DNA of 64,000 bases from SHVO01 sp964576515 (GCA_964576515.1 CAZNUW010000003.1:124001-188000), one strand, 5' to 3'; counted from the first letter of the stretch, positions 34,736 through 43,617 are shown. Numbers and translations are program-made. Notes: a model not told the origin generated them from the sequence alone.

Positions 34736-36756
34736 ACAAACTCAGCGGCACAGCGGCGGGCGAAAAGACCAATGCCGGCGACGTCCAGTGGCGGGGCCAG
34801 GCGTCGCGCGGCGAGACGCAGCCGATCATCGCGCTGAAGGACATCACCAAGACCTACAACAACGGCGAACTGGCGGTGCAGGTGCTGCACGGCGTATCGC
34901 TGAATATCTATCCGGGCGAATTCGTCGCGATCATGGGAAGTTCCGGGTCGGGCAAAACAACGCTTATGAACCTGCTGGGCTGCCTCGACCGCCCGACGTC
35001 AGGCAGTTATCGCTTCGCCGGCGAAGAGGTCTCGCAGCTCGACGCCGACCAGCGCGCGCTTCTGCGCCGCAGCGCGTTCGGCTTCATCTTCCAGCAGTAC
35101 AACCTCCTGGCCACCGCGACGGCGGTGGAGAATGTGGAGGTTCCCGCAATCTATGCCGGGCTGCTGCACAGCGACCGCGTCGCGCGCGCCGAACAGCTCT
35201 TGGAAAAGCTCGGCCTCGGCGAGCGCATGGATCATCGCCCCAGCCAACTCTCCGGCGGACAGCAGCAGCGCGTGTCGGTCGCGCGCGCGCTGATGAACGG
35301 CGGCGCGGTCATCCTGGCCGACGAACCCACCGGCGCGCTTGACAGCAAAAGCGGCGCGGACGTAATGCAGATCCTGCGCGACCTGAACGCCGCCGGCCAC
35401 ACGGTGCTGATCATCACCCACGACGCCGAGGTCGCAAAACAAGCCAAACGCGTCATCGAGATCAAGGACGGCCTGATCGTCGCGGATTCCGGTTCCGTCC
35501 CGCCGGCCTCGCGGACGCCGATCCAGCCGCAAGGCTTCGAGCCCGTCTCGTCCATCGCCACCGTTCCGGACGTGATGGAAGCCGGCAAGATGGCCGTGCG
35601 CTCGCTGCGCACGAACTGGATGCGCACGATGCTGACGCTTCTGGGCATCATCATCGGCGTGGCGTCCGTCGTGGCGCTGCTGGCCATCGGCAACGGCGCG
35701 AAACAACAGGTGTTGAGCAGCATCTCGGCCATGGGAACGGATCTGTTGCTGATCCGCCCCGGCGCGCCGAACCAGCGCTTCGCCGGCGGATCGCGCGCGT
35801 CCCTTTTGCCCGCCGACGCGGAAGCCCTGGCCATGTTGCCGAACGTGGATCAGGCGGTCCCCGAATATCCGGACGGCGTGACCGTGCGGTACGGCAACAA
35901 CGATGCCCGCACGCAGGTCAACGGCACGACAGCCGAGTACACGGCCGTCCGCGACTGGACGACCTCCGAGGGCAGTTTCTTCAGCGACGCGGACGTTCAG
36001 AGCTATGCGCCCGTGGTCGTCCTGGGCCAGACCGTGGTACGCGCGCTGTTCACCAACGGCGAAGACCCGTTGGGGCAATACATCCTGATCGGAAACAACC
36101 CCTTCCAAGTCATCGGCGTGATGGCCGCCAAGGGCGCCAACAATTTCGGCCAGGACATGGACGACATGGTCTTCACGCCGATCACCACGGGCGCGCAGCG
36201 CATCTACGGCCAGCGGCACGCCCGCACGATCACGGTCGCCGTCGAGGACGTGGACCGCATCGACGCGACCCAGGAGGCGGTGCGCCAGCTTCTGATCGCG
36301 CGTCACAAGCAGGAAGACTTCCAGATCCGCAACATGGTCTCGATCCTGGAGACCGCGACCGCGACGTCGGACACGTTGACGATCCTTCTGGGTTCGATCG
36401 CCGCGATCTCGCTGCTGGTTGGCGGGATCGGAGTCATGAACATCATGCTGGTGAGCGTGACCGAACGCACGCGCGAGATCGGCATCCGCATGGCGACGGG
36501 CGCGCGCAAGCTCAACATCCTTCTCCAATTCAATACGGAAGCGCTGGTGGTGTGTTCGATCGGCGGCGTGATCGGCATTATGATCGGCTTCGCGACCGCG
36601 TTCATCTTCTCGCAGTTCGACAAACCGGTGGAGTATTCCATCGGCCCTGTGGCGCTGGCGTTCTCGTGCGCCTTCCTGACCGGCCTTCTGTTCGGCTACC
36701 TGCCCGCGCGCAAGGCCGCGAGTCTCGATCCCGTCGTGGCGCTGGGCGCGGAGTGA
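34732..36756 (+). CDS. macB: MacB-like ABC transporter, ATPase fused to permease
   Basis: 674 residues. The N-terminal ABC domain has Walker A GSSGSGKTT, Q-loop FIFQQYNLL, signature LSGGQQQRV, Walker B ILADEPTGALD and switch His in ITHDAE. The C-terminal half has TM1 after NWMRTMLTLLGIIIGV (about 290), a large periplasmic domain (about 320-545), then three TMs with the FtsX/MacB closing segment, including GGIGVMNIMLVSVTERTREIG, and PARKAASLDPVVAL. It is a mechanotransmission-type exporter working with the preceding adaptor. Its stop overlaps the GTG of the outer-membrane factor gene. Confidence 0.95.
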   Translation: MNKLSGTAAGEKTNAGDVQWRGQASRGETQPIIALKDITKTYNNGELAVQVLHGVSLNIYPGEFVAIMGSSGSGKTTLMNLLGCLDRPTSGSYRFAGEEVSQLDADQRALLRRSAFGFIFQQYNLLATATAVENVEVPAIYAGLLHSDRVARAEQLLEKLGLGERMDHRPSQLSGGQQQRVSVARALMNGGAVILADEPTGALDSKSGADVMQILRDLNAAGHTVLIITHDAEVAKQAKRVIEIKDGLIVADSGSVPPASRTPIQPQGFEPVSSIATVPDVMEAGKMAVRSLRTNWMRTMLTLLGIIIGVASVVALLAIGNGAKQQVLSSISAMGTDLLLIRPGAPNQRFAGGSRASLLPADAEALAMLPNVDQAVPEYPDGVTVRYGNNDARTQVNGTTAEYTAVRDWTTSEGSFFSDADVQSYAPVVVLGQTVVRALFTNGEDPLGQYILIGNNPFQVIGVMAAKGANNFGQDMDDMVFTPITTGAQRIYGQRHARTITVAVEDVDRIDATQEAVRQLLIARHKQEDFQIRNMVSILETATATSDTLTILLGSIAAISLLVGGIGVMNIMLVSVTERTREIGIRMATGARKLNILLQFNTEALVVCSIGGVIGIMIGFATAFIFSQFDKPVEYSIGPVALAFSCAFLTGLLFGYLPARKAASLDPVVALGAE

Positions 36757-38225
36757 TTCACGTGCGTTTCCCCTCCCGGGCCGTTTCGGCCGTTTCCCTC
36801 ATCGTCATGACCTTGTCGGCCTGCGCGGGCTATCCGCCGCCGACCATCGAGACGCCGCAGGCCTTCGATGCCGCAGCCGCTTTCGACGCGGCGCCCCCCG
36901 CCGCGCCGGTTCCCGACCGCGAATGGTGGCAACGTTTCGGCAGCACCGAACTTTCGTCGTTCGTGGCGGAAGCGCGCGCGAACAACCACGACCTCAAAGC
37001 CACGGTCGCGCGTATCCTGCAAGCCGAAGCCCAGGCGTTCGCGGCGCGCGGCGCGCTTCTGCCGTCGGTCGACGCAAGTTTTTCCGCCAGCCGCAGTGAA
37101 CGCGAGGGCCAGGCCCTCAATGCCGACGGCGAGGTGGTCGGCACAACCCGCACGACGACAAGTTACGGCGCGAATTTGCGCGCCTCGTACCAACTGGACC
37201 TGTTCGGCCAACAGCGCAACGCCGTCGCGTCCGCGCGCCAGCGTTTTGAATCGAGCCTCTACGACGGTCTGACGGTGGAGATGACGCTGATCTCCAACGT
37301 GATCACCACTTATCTACAGGTATTGTCGGCGCGGGAGCGCCTGGACCTCGCCGAACGCCGCCTGAAGAACGCGGAAACGATTCTGGAATTGCTGGAAACC
37401 CAACGCCGCGTCGGCACCATTTCGGACCTGGAACTCGCGCAGCAACGCAGCGCCATCGCCAACCAGCGCGCCTCGATCCCGGCGCTGCGACTGAGCGAAC
37501 GTCAATCCTTGAACGCGCTGGCGGTATTGGTGGGGCGCGCGCCGGAAGGCTTCACCATCGCGGGCCGGAACCTGGCCGAGATCGAACTTCCCGAGGTCGG
37601 CGCGGGGATTCCATCCGATCTCCTGGTGCGGCGTCCCGACCTGCGCGCCGCGGAGTCCGACATGAAGGCGGCCAACTTCGACGTGGCGACGGCCAAGGCC
37701 GCGCGCCTGCCGAGCTTCTCGCTGACCGCGCAGGGCGGCTCGTCGTCCAACCTGATCTCGGAACTGCTGAATCCGGGCACGCTGTTCTGGAGTCTCGGCG
37801 GATCGGCCGCGCAAACGGTTTTCGCCGGCGGCCGGCTTTACAACCAGGAGCGGGGCGCAAAGGCGAATTACCGCGCGGTGCTTGAAACCTACCGTCAGAC
37901 CGTGCTGAACGCCCTGCGCGACACGGAAAACGCCCTGACCGCCGTGACCGAGAACGGCCGCCAATACACGCTGGCGCAGGAAGCCTACGAACAAGCGGAA
38001 TACGCCTATAAGCTGGCGGAGCTGCGCTACCGGGCCGGCGCCGAGCCGTTCCAGACGATGCTGACCGCGCAGAACAGCGTGTTCCAAACACAAGAGTCGC
38101 TTGTGCAAACCGGCCTCACGCGATTCACGGCGGTAATCGGGTTGACTCAGGCGTTGGGAGGCGGTTGGGATGGGGTAACACCCGAGCCGCCGCCAATGGC
38201 GTTGCTCTCCGCCCCCTTGGAATAA
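36753..38225 (+). CDS. NodT-family outer-membrane efflux lipoprotein
   Basis: TolC-like channel of 490 residues. I start at GTG 36753, which overlaps the macB TGA as GTGA; a GTG at 36762 is the alternative, and an open frame further upstream is antisense-free but internal to macB. Residues 10-24 end in the lipobox LSAC (C24), giving a lipid-anchored mature protein, as in the RND/NodT outer-membrane factor group. Typical motifs include WWQRFGSTELSSFVAEA, a repeat of helical hairpins and the RRPDLRAAESDMKAANFDVATA segment. It completes the MacAB exporter operon. Confidence 0.92.
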   Translation: MIHVRFPSRAVSAVSLIVMTLSACAGYPPPTIETPQAFDAAAAFDAAPPAAPVPDREWWQRFGSTELSSFVAEARANNHDLKATVARILQAEAQAFAARGALLPSVDASFSASRSEREGQALNADGEVVGTTRTTTSYGANLRASYQLDLFGQQRNAVASARQRFESSLYDGLTVEMTLISNVITTYLQVLSARERLDLAERRLKNAETILELLETQRRVGTISDLELAQQRSAIANQRASIPALRLSERQSLNALAVLVGRAPEGFTIAGRNLAEIELPEVGAGIPSDLLVRRPDLRAAESDMKAANFDVATAKAARLPSFSLTAQGGSSSNLISELLNPGTLFWSLGGSAAQTVFAGGRLYNQERGAKANYRAVLETYRQTVLNALRDTENALTAVTENGRQYTLAQEAYEQAEYAYKLAELRYRAGAEPFQTMLTAQNSVFQTQESLVQTGLTRFTAVIGLTQALGGGWDGVTPEPPPMALLSAPLE

Positions 38226-38235
38226 GGAGTCCCCC

Positions 38236-38874
38236 ATGGTTGTTTCTCTGACGGTGTTGCCGTCTGCGAAGGACGCCCTGCCGGGCCGCGGCAACGCGAT
38301 GCCCGTGCCCGAATTCCACTATGTGAACAAGACCCGCGCCGTGGAGCCGTTCCCGCAAGGGCTTGAGATCGCGCTTTTCGCGCTCGGCTGCTTCTGGGGC
38401 GCCGAGCGTCTGTTCTGGAAACTGCCCGGCGTCTATTCGACGCAAGCGGGTTACGCCGCGGGCCTCACGCCGCATCCGACCTACGAGGAGGTCTGCTCGG
38501 GCCGCACGGGGCACGCGGAAGTGGTGCGCGTGATCTACGACCCGACGAAGATTTCCTACGAACAGCTTCTGAAGACCTTCTGGGAAAATCACGACCCGAC
38601 GCAAGGCATGCGCCAGGGCAACGACATCGGCACGCAATACCGTTCGGGCATCTATGTCTATGACGACGCCCAGCGCAAATTGGCCGAGGCGTCGAAAGCC
38701 GCGTACGAACAGGCGCTGTCCGCGAAAGGCCAGGGCGGCATCACCACGGAAATCTTGGACGCCCCGGCGTTCTATTACGCCGAGGACTACCATCAGCAAT
38801 ATCTGGCCAAGAATCCGGGCGGGTACTGCGGAATCGGCGGCAAAGGCGTGAGCTGCCCGGGCTTCGCCGCCTAA
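38236..38874 (+). CDS. msrA: Peptide methionine sulfoxide reductase A
   Basis: Repair enzyme of 212 residues reducing Met-S-sulfoxide. The active-site motif is GCFWGAE with C52. Conserved GHAEVVRVIYDP, YRSGIY and YHQQYLAKNP follow, and C-terminal resolving cysteines lie in GYCGIGGKGVSCP. A roughly 45-residue N-terminal extension precedes the catalytic core, as in many MsrA proteins, and no signal peptide is visible, so it is cytosolic. The ATG follows GGAG at a good distance and lies 10 bp after the NodT lipoprotein stop, so it may share the exporter transcript. Confidence 0.96.
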   Translation: MVVSLTVLPSAKDALPGRGNAMPVPEFHYVNKTRAVEPFPQGLEIALFALGCFWGAERLFWKLPGVYSTQAGYAAGLTPHPTYEEVCSGRTGHAEVVRVIYDPTKISYEQLLKTFWENHDPTQGMRQGNDIGTQYRSGIYVYDDAQRKLAEASKAAYEQALSAKGQGGITTEILDAPAFYYAEDYHQQYLAKNPGGYCGIGGKGVSCPGFAA

Positions 38875-38895
38875 CGGACCTCGATCTTCAAAAAT

Positions 38896-39987
38896 TCAAG
38901 CGAGGCGCACCGCGTAGATCGGCGCGAGGTGGGCGGAGAGCAATGTCCAGTCCTCGCCGCCGTTCGCGCTGGTCCATAGGCCGCCCGTGGTCGATCCCAT
39001 CGCAAGATGATCGCCGGTCTCGTCCACCGCGAGGCCGTGACGGTAAACAAGGTCGAAGCAATGGCCTTGCGGGAGGCCCTTGCGCAAGGTCTCGAAGGTC
39101 TTGCCGCCGTCGCGCGTGCGGTTGACGACCATGTTGCCGTCCACCGGATAGCGGTCCTCGTCCTTCTTCGCAGGCACGAACCAGGCGGTTTGGCCGTCCT
39201 TGGGATGTACGGCCACGGGAAAGCCGAAATGCGAGATGGGCGCGCTCGTCACTTCGTCCCAACTCTCCAGATCGTTCGTGCACACGAAGATGCCGTTGTG
39301 ATGCTGCACCCACCACATGTGCGGATGCGAGGGCGATTGCGCGAGCATGTGGACGTCCTGGATCACCGGATCGAACTGCTGGTCGGGCGGCATGAACTCC
39401 GCCCGCAAGCCCTTGCCCGCCACGCGCCACGTCTTGCCGGCGTCCTCGCTGACCGTAACGCCGCCGCACGAAACAGCCACCGCGACGCGGTTTGAATCCC
39501 GAGGGTCGACGCAGATGGCGTGCAGCGCGGGATCGACGGTCCCGCCGCCGAACCAGCGTTCGCGCTCGGGCATGTTCCACAGACTTTCGTTCAGCGTCCA
39601 CGTCGCGCCGAGATCCGGCGAGTAAAAGAGACCGGGCGTCGTGCCCGCCCATAGCGCGCCCGGTTTGTCCGGCCCCGCCCAGGCCAGCGACCAAAGCTGC
39701 GCGACCGCGGGCGCCTTCTCCTTTTCCGCCACGTCCGCCGTTTCCACCTTGGGATACTTCGGCGGTTCGAGCTCGGTCCAGGTGGCGCCCGCATCGGTCG
39801 ACCGGTGCAGTTTGGCGCCGAAGTGACCGAGATTGAGGGCGCAGAAAATGGTCCGGTTGTCGGCGGACGGCAGAACGATCGACACGGGTGACCCTAGGAA
39901 ATGCGTCGCGTGATGCGTCCAGACCTTGCCGGCGCGCGCATAGACAAGCAGCCCTTTGCGCGTCGAAACGTAGAGTCGTTCGGCCAT
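38896..39987 (-). CDS. BNR/Asp-box beta-propeller protein
   Basis: 363-residue cytosolic propeller-like protein without signal peptide. Asp-box motifs S-x-D-x-G-x-T-W occur repeatedly: RSTDAGATW, YSPDLGATW, VSEDAGKTW, RTRDGGKTF and a weaker TSANGGEDW, spaced like blades. It is annotated by resemblance to sialidase/VPS10-type repeat proteins, but sialidase catalytic residues are not recognisable. It lies 43 bp downstream of a MoaD/ThiS-like gene on the same strand and probably forms an operon with it. The function of this pair is not known to me. Confidence 0.83.
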   Translation of the reverse strand: MAERLYVSTRKGLLVYARAGKVWTHHATHFLGSPVSIVLPSADNRTIFCALNLGHFGAKLHRSTDAGATWTELEPPKYPKVETADVAEKEKAPAVAQLWSLAWAGPDKPGALWAGTTPGLFYSPDLGATWTLNESLWNMPERERWFGGGTVDPALHAICVDPRDSNRVAVAVSCGGVTVSEDAGKTWRVAGKGLRAEFMPPDQQFDPVIQDVHMLAQSPSHPHMWWVQHHNGIFVCTNDLESWDEVTSAPISHFGFPVAVHPKDGQTAWFVPAKKDEDRYPVDGNMVVNRTRDGGKTFETLRKGLPQGHCFDLVYRHGLAVDETGDHLAMGSTTGGLWTSANGGEDWTLLSAHLAPIYAVRLA

Positions 39988-40030
39988 CTCGATCCTCCCT
40001 CCCCGCGATTCTCTGTGATCCTGAGTGTCG

Positions 40031-40297
40031 CTATCCGCCCGACAGTGCTTGCATCACATAGACTTCACTGTCCGGCGCAACCGGCGCCGCCAGGATATTC
40101 CGCCGCACGTGAACGCCGTCCACAAACACGGCGATATGCAATCTGATACGATCCTGATCGTCGAGGACATAGCCGCGCATCGCGGGATGGCGCGCGAAGA
40201 CGTCGCCGAGAACGTCGGCCAGGGTCGCCCCGGCCGCATCGACGGGCTCCGCTGGCGCGACATGCCGCAAATGCGACGTGAAGTGGACCTTCGCCAT
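40031..40297 (-). CDS. MoaD/ThiS-like ubiquitin-fold protein ending in Gly-Gly
   Basis: 88 residues. The C-terminus VYVMQALSGG carries the di-glycine tail that is adenylated and thiocarboxylated in sulfur carriers MoaD and ThiS. The middle, GATLADVLGDVFARHP and HIAVFVDG, fits the beta-grasp fold. It is alone with the beta-propeller gene, with no MoeB/ThiF E1-like or molybdopterin genes nearby, so it may use an E1 encoded elsewhere. A sulfur carrier or a protein-conjugation role is possible. The Gly-Gly end is seen; the chemistry is inferred. Confidence 0.85.
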   Translation of the reverse strand: MAKVHFTSHLRHVAPAEPVDAAGATLADVLGDVFARHPAMRGYVLDDQDRIRLHIAVFVDGVHVRRNILAAPVAPDSEVYVMQALSGG

Positions 40298-40414
40298 GCG
40301 GTCATCGTGCCCAAGCCCTCGGCGGGGCGCAAGCGAACGTGTTCATGACAGCCTTGTTGCGGACGCTTGGGATCAATAGAACGGCGGGGAAATTACGACC
40401 TTTAGGAACAGTCC

Positions 40415-40537
40415 ATGCCCGGAATCATGTGGTACTTCGTCATCGCGCTGGTGATCCTGCTTGGCGTGATTCTGGCGGTTCCGAGCGACGGCGCGGAGAT
40501 TCCCGCGGCCGTTCCTTCCCTCGCCGCGGAGGCTTAA
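40415..40537 (+). CDS. Small 40-residue membrane protein upstream of threonine dehydratase
   Basis: A short frame of 40 codons begins at ATG 40415 after an AGGA site and reads MPGIMWYFVIALVILLGVIL followed by AVPSDGAEIPAAVPSLAAEA. The first half is a single hydrophobic helix; the rest is a small Ala/Pro-rich tail. Its TAA is three bases before the ATG of the threonine dehydratase gene, so they are likely co-transcribed. It might be a small membrane protein or a leader whose translation influences the downstream gene, although no amino-acid codon run (Ile, Thr) like a classic attenuator stands out. Confidence 0.55.
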   Translation: MPGIMWYFVIALVILLGVILAVPSDGAEIPAAVPSLAAEA

Positions 40538-40540
40538 GTC

Positions 40541-41749
40541 ATGCCCGCCTCGGCCGAATCCGTCGCGCAAGCACGCGCCCGGACCCGCGCGTACATCGCG
40601 ACGACACCGACCCTGTATAACCTCGCGCTGTCGCAGGCGACGGGCGCGGAGGTTTTCGTCAAGTACGAGAACCTCCAGCATACCGGTTCGTTCAAGGCGC
40701 GCGGCGCCATCGCAAAACTCACCACGCTGACGGAGGCCCAGAAAAAGGCCGGCGTCATCGCCATGTCGGCGGGCAACCACGCGCAGGGCGTGGCGTTTCA
40801 CGCCGGACGTCTGGGCATTCCAGCGACAATCGTGATGCCCAACGGCACGCCCTTCAACAAGATGCGCAAGACCAGCGACTACGGCGGCACCGTGATTCTC
40901 GAGGGCGATACCTTGACCCAGGCGGCTGCCGCCGCGCGGCGCATCGCCGATGAACGCGGGCTGACCTTCATCCATCCTTACGACGACGACGAGGTGATCG
41001 CGGGTCAGGGCGTGATCGGCTTTGAGATCTTGGACGCCGTCCCCGACGCCGAAATGATCGTCGTGCCCGTGGGCGGCGGCGGATTGATCGCGGGCGTCGC
41101 GCTGGCGGCGCGCAGCGTCAACCCGGGCGTCGAGATCGTCGGCGCGCAGGCGGCGCTGTTTCCGTCGATGCGAAACGCGGTGACCGGCGAGACAGCGCCG
41201 GCGGGCGGATCGACCATCGCGGAGGGCATCGCCGTCAGCGAGGCGGGCACCCGGACCGCCGCCATCGTCAGAGAAAATGTGCGCGACGTCCTCACCGTCA
41301 GCGAAACAAACCTGGAGCGCGCGATCAGTCTTTACGCGAGCGCGGCCAAGATGGTGTCGGAAGGCGCGGGCGCGGCCGCGCTGGCTGCCCTGCTTGAGTA
41401 TCCCGCCCGGTTCAAGAACCGGAAGGTCGTCCTGATCCTGTCCGGGGCGAACATCGACGCGCGCATGCTGTCGTCGGTCCTCATGCGCGATCTGGTGCGA
41501 ACGCGGCAAATCCTGACCCTGTCCATCGCGATCCCGGACCGTCCCGGGTCGCTCGAATCCATTGCGACGATTTGCGCCAACGAGGGCGCGAACGTGATCG
41601 AGGTTTCGCATCGGCGGCTGGGGCTGGATCTTGCGGCGAGCGCCGCGCGCCTGGACATCACGATTGAAACACGCGGCGCCGATCACGCGGATCAGATTGT
41701 CGAACGCATCCGCGCTCGCGGATTCACGCCGACAATCGTCGAACCGTAA
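40541..41749 (+). CDS. Threonine ammonia-lyase with C-terminal ACT domain
   Basis: PLP enzyme of 402 residues converting threonine to 2-oxobutanoate. The PLP lysine is K52 in TGSFKARGA, the glycine loop is VPVGGGGLIAG, and SAGNHAQG is the substrate-binding Asn loop. A single ACT domain occupies about 325-402 (ILTLSIAIPDRPGSLESIA), a TdcB/IlvA short form rather than the two-ACT biosynthetic enzyme. Regulation by an amino acid effector is expected from the ACT domain. It lies directly after the 40-residue membrane-peptide gene. Confidence 0.93.
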   Translation: MPASAESVAQARARTRAYIATTPTLYNLALSQATGAEVFVKYENLQHTGSFKARGAIAKLTTLTEAQKKAGVIAMSAGNHAQGVAFHAGRLGIPATIVMPNGTPFNKMRKTSDYGGTVILEGDTLTQAAAAARRIADERGLTFIHPYDDDEVIAGQGVIGFEILDAVPDAEMIVVPVGGGGLIAGVALAARSVNPGVEIVGAQAALFPSMRNAVTGETAPAGGSTIAEGIAVSEAGTRTAAIVRENVRDVLTVSETNLERAISLYASAAKMVSEGAGAAALAALLEYPARFKNRKVVLILSGANIDARMLSSVLMRDLVRTRQILTLSIAIPDRPGSLESIATICANEGANVIEVSHRRLGLDLAASAARLDITIETRGADHADQIVERIRARGFTPTIVEP

Positions 41750-41772
41750 ACACGCCCGCTTATCTGATCGGC

Positions 41773-42324
41773 TTACTTGATCAGCTTGCTCAGGTCCTTG
41801 AATTCAGGTGTCCCGGCGACGTGAAGCCACTCGAACACGGCCATCTCGGTCGTGACGACGGTGACGCCCGCGTGACGAAACCGCGATAGCGCCACATCCA
41901 CGCTGGTCTGTTTGCGTGAGGTCACGGCGTCCGCCGCGACAAACACGTTCAGGCCGCCGTCGGCGAATCCCAAGGCGCTTTGCAGCACGCAGACGTGGGA
42001 TTCGATTCCGCAGATCAGCACCTGAGACCGGCCTTCGGACGCAAGACCGCGCACGCGCTTGCTGACGCCGCCGTCCGCCGCGCAGGAGAAGTGCATCTTC
42101 TCCAACGTCACAGCGTCGCCATTGAGGTCGTGCAGGCGCGCGACGGTGGGGCCGAGACCTTTTGTATATTGCTCGGAGATCGTGACGGGAATCTCCAGCC
42201 GGCGCGCGGCCTGCATCAGGATCGCGCAATTGGCGGCCATGCGCTCGCCGTCGTGCATCGCCGGCAGCAACCGCTCCTGCACATCGACGACCAATAGCTG
42301 ACTGCGCGACCGATCGAGCAACAT
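41773..42324 (-). CDS. Isochorismatase-family hydrolase
   Basis: Cysteine hydrolase of 183 residues. The catalytic triad reads D14 (LVVDVQERL), K76 (TLEKMHF) and C112 (ESHVCVLQ). I start at ATG 42324, with AAGGGG and AGGGA upstream; an in-frame ATG at 42372 would add 16 residues. The sequence resembles the YcaC/nicotinamidase-like branch with the conserved cis-peptide region CGIESHVC. It is a single gene, convergent with threonine dehydratase and divergent from two small genes. Substrate not readable. Confidence 0.9.
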   Translation of the reverse strand: MLLDRSRSQLLVVDVQERLLPAMHDGERMAANCAILMQAARRLEIPVTISEQYTKGLGPTVARLHDLNGDAVTLEKMHFSCAADGGVSKRVRGLASEGRSQVLICGIESHVCVLQSALGFADGGLNVFVAADAVTSRKQTSVDVALSRFRHAGVTVVTTEMAVFEWLHVAGTPEFKDLSKLIK

Positions 42325-42417
42325 TCCCTGGCCCCTTATCTCCGGGCCGCCACCATAAGGCGCGGCCTCCATTTGACCTATAAGAAAGCGCGCCGTGCAT
42401 GTTAACCTCAGGCCAAT

Positions 42418-42666
42418 ATGACCGGCGTCCACAAACCTGTTGGCGGCATGAACCACAGGGCGATCATCATCCTGATGACCGCGGGCGTTTTCGCCGTGCT
42501 TTGCATGTTGATGCTGCTGTCGTTCCAGGGTTGGCCGCCGTGGCCGGTCATTTTGTGGTTTGCGGTGAGCCACCTTTTCTTCTGCGCCGTGGTCGTACGG
42601 ACAAAGCCGTTCAAAGGCCCCTACACGACACCGATGCAGGAACCCGAATTGCCCCGCCCCGAGTAA
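42418..42666 (+). CDS. Small two-helix membrane protein, unknown function
   Basis: 82 residues. Two hydrophobic segments, AIIILMTAGVFAVLCMLMLL (about 15-34) and PPWPVILWFAVSHLFFCAVVV (about 40-60), are separated by a short Gly/Trp/Pro turn. The C-terminal tail is short and Pro-rich. An AGG site precedes the ATG; a second Met at codon 11 is also possible. The next small gene begins 3 bp after its stop, so they are co-transcribed. I do not recognise a family. Confidence 0.65.
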   Translation: MTGVHKPVGGMNHRAIIILMTAGVFAVLCMLMLLSFQGWPPWPVILWFAVSHLFFCAVVVRTKPFKGPYTTPMQEPELPRPE

Positions 42667-42669
42667 GCC

Positions 42670-42855
42670 ATGGCAAAGAAGAAAAAGCCGACCTCCGGAG
42701 AACCGCCGGCGCCCGTACCGCCGGGTGAAAACGAGGCCGCGGCACAACGTCGCGTTGCGCTGCTGCGCCACAAGCTCACACGCGCCATGGACGATCCACT
42801 GACACGCGATCAGATCGTCAAGGCCATCCGCTCGATGATGGCGGACGGCCGGTAA
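42670..42855 (+). CDS. Small basic cytosolic protein, unknown function
   Basis: 61 residues with a Lys-rich start (MAKKKKP), a Pro/Glu linker and an amphipathic Arg/Leu-rich C-terminal half (RRVALLRHKLTRAM ... QIVKAIRSMM). No known domain is recognised. It lies 3 bp after the two-helix membrane protein gene, supporting translation. The following 138 bp (42856-42993) holds no gene and contains the FNR/FixK-type box. Confidence 0.55.
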   Translation: MAKKKKPTSGEPPAPVPPGENEAAAQRRVALLRHKLTRAMDDPLTRDQIVKAIRSMMADGR

Positions 42856-42878
42856 CACGGCGCTATTCCGGTTTTCTT

Positions 42879-42892
42879 TTGATCGACGTCAA
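42879..42892. promoter_or_regulatory. FNR/FixK-type box TTGATCGACGTCAA
   Basis: The 14-bp dyad TTGA-N6-TCAA matches the consensus recognised by Crp/Fnr-family anaerobic regulators (FNR, FixK, Anr). It starts 115 bp before the ATG of the PAS-domain gene and lies in an otherwise gene-free 138-bp gap, consistent with oxygen- or redox-linked activation of that gene. No such regulator gene is in the window; its identity is inferred. Confidence 0.5.
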
Positions 42893-42993
42893 TCCGCTGG
42901 TAACCGGTTTCTGATCCACTCTTTCCCGAATAGTATGCGCGAGAAGCGCATCGCCGGTTTGCCTGAGCGTCACCGGCGGGAAAGAGCGTCATC

Positions 42994-43617
42994 ATGCCGT
43001 TTGCAAAGTCAGCCCGTTTGCCTTTTGAATTCTTCAAGATGCGTTCCGCGGCCGTCCCGCCGCCCGCCGCGCAATCCGACAACCTTCTCCATTGGTCAGG
43101 TGAGTGCCGCGCGTTCCTCGACTATTGGTCGTCGCTCAAGGACGGCAACAACATCCCGACCTCCGAAACTTTTCTAGACGCCTCATCGACGCGGTTCGCG
43201 CCGACCACCTTCATCCTGGAGCTGGTCGACGGTGCGCCGATCGTGCGCCTGCAGGGCACCCAGCTTGAACAAGTATGGGCGCGCGACCTGACGGGCGAGG
43301 ACTTCTTCCCCGGACGTTCGCCGCACTTCCGCGCCGCCGGCACGGCGAACATCGCCGCCGTCATCGCCCAGCCTTGCGGGCACCTCGCGCGCCTCACCTA
43401 CGCGTCGTCGAAGGGGCGGAAACTCGTCTCCGATTGGATCTTCCTGCCGTTGGCCGTACGCGCGGGCCGCGCGCCGCGTGTCGTGGGCGCGGTGTCCCGG
43501 CACGGGGACCGGAATTTCGCGGAGACCGCCGTCCATCATTTCGAGCTGCATAAGCTGGCGTGGGTCGATGCCGGATGGGGCGTGCCCCAAGATCCGCCAC
43601 GGCCGCTGGTGGATTAG
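42994..43617 (+). CDS. PAS-domain protein (PAS_5-like)
   Basis: 207 residues without membrane segments. The sequence from about 30 to 175 follows the PAS_5-type pattern common in Alphaproteobacteria: HWSGECRAFLDYWSSLK, then RLQGTQLEQVWARDLTGEDFF and a closing IFLPLAVR strand. No output domain is attached, so it may signal through a partner. An FNR/FixK-type box lies upstream. Its stop codon overlaps that of the convergent crotonase gene (TTAG, 43614-43617). Role in redox or polar-growth signalling is not determined. Confidence 0.78.
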   Translation: MPFAKSARLPFEFFKMRSAAVPPPAAQSDNLLHWSGECRAFLDYWSSLKDGNNIPTSETFLDASSTRFAPTTFILELVDGAPIVRLQGTQLEQVWARDLTGEDFFPGRSPHFRAAGTANIAAVIAQPCGHLARLTYASSKGRKLVSDWIFLPLAVRAGRAPRVVGAVSRHGDRNFAETAVHHFELHKLAWVDAGWGVPQDPPRPLVD

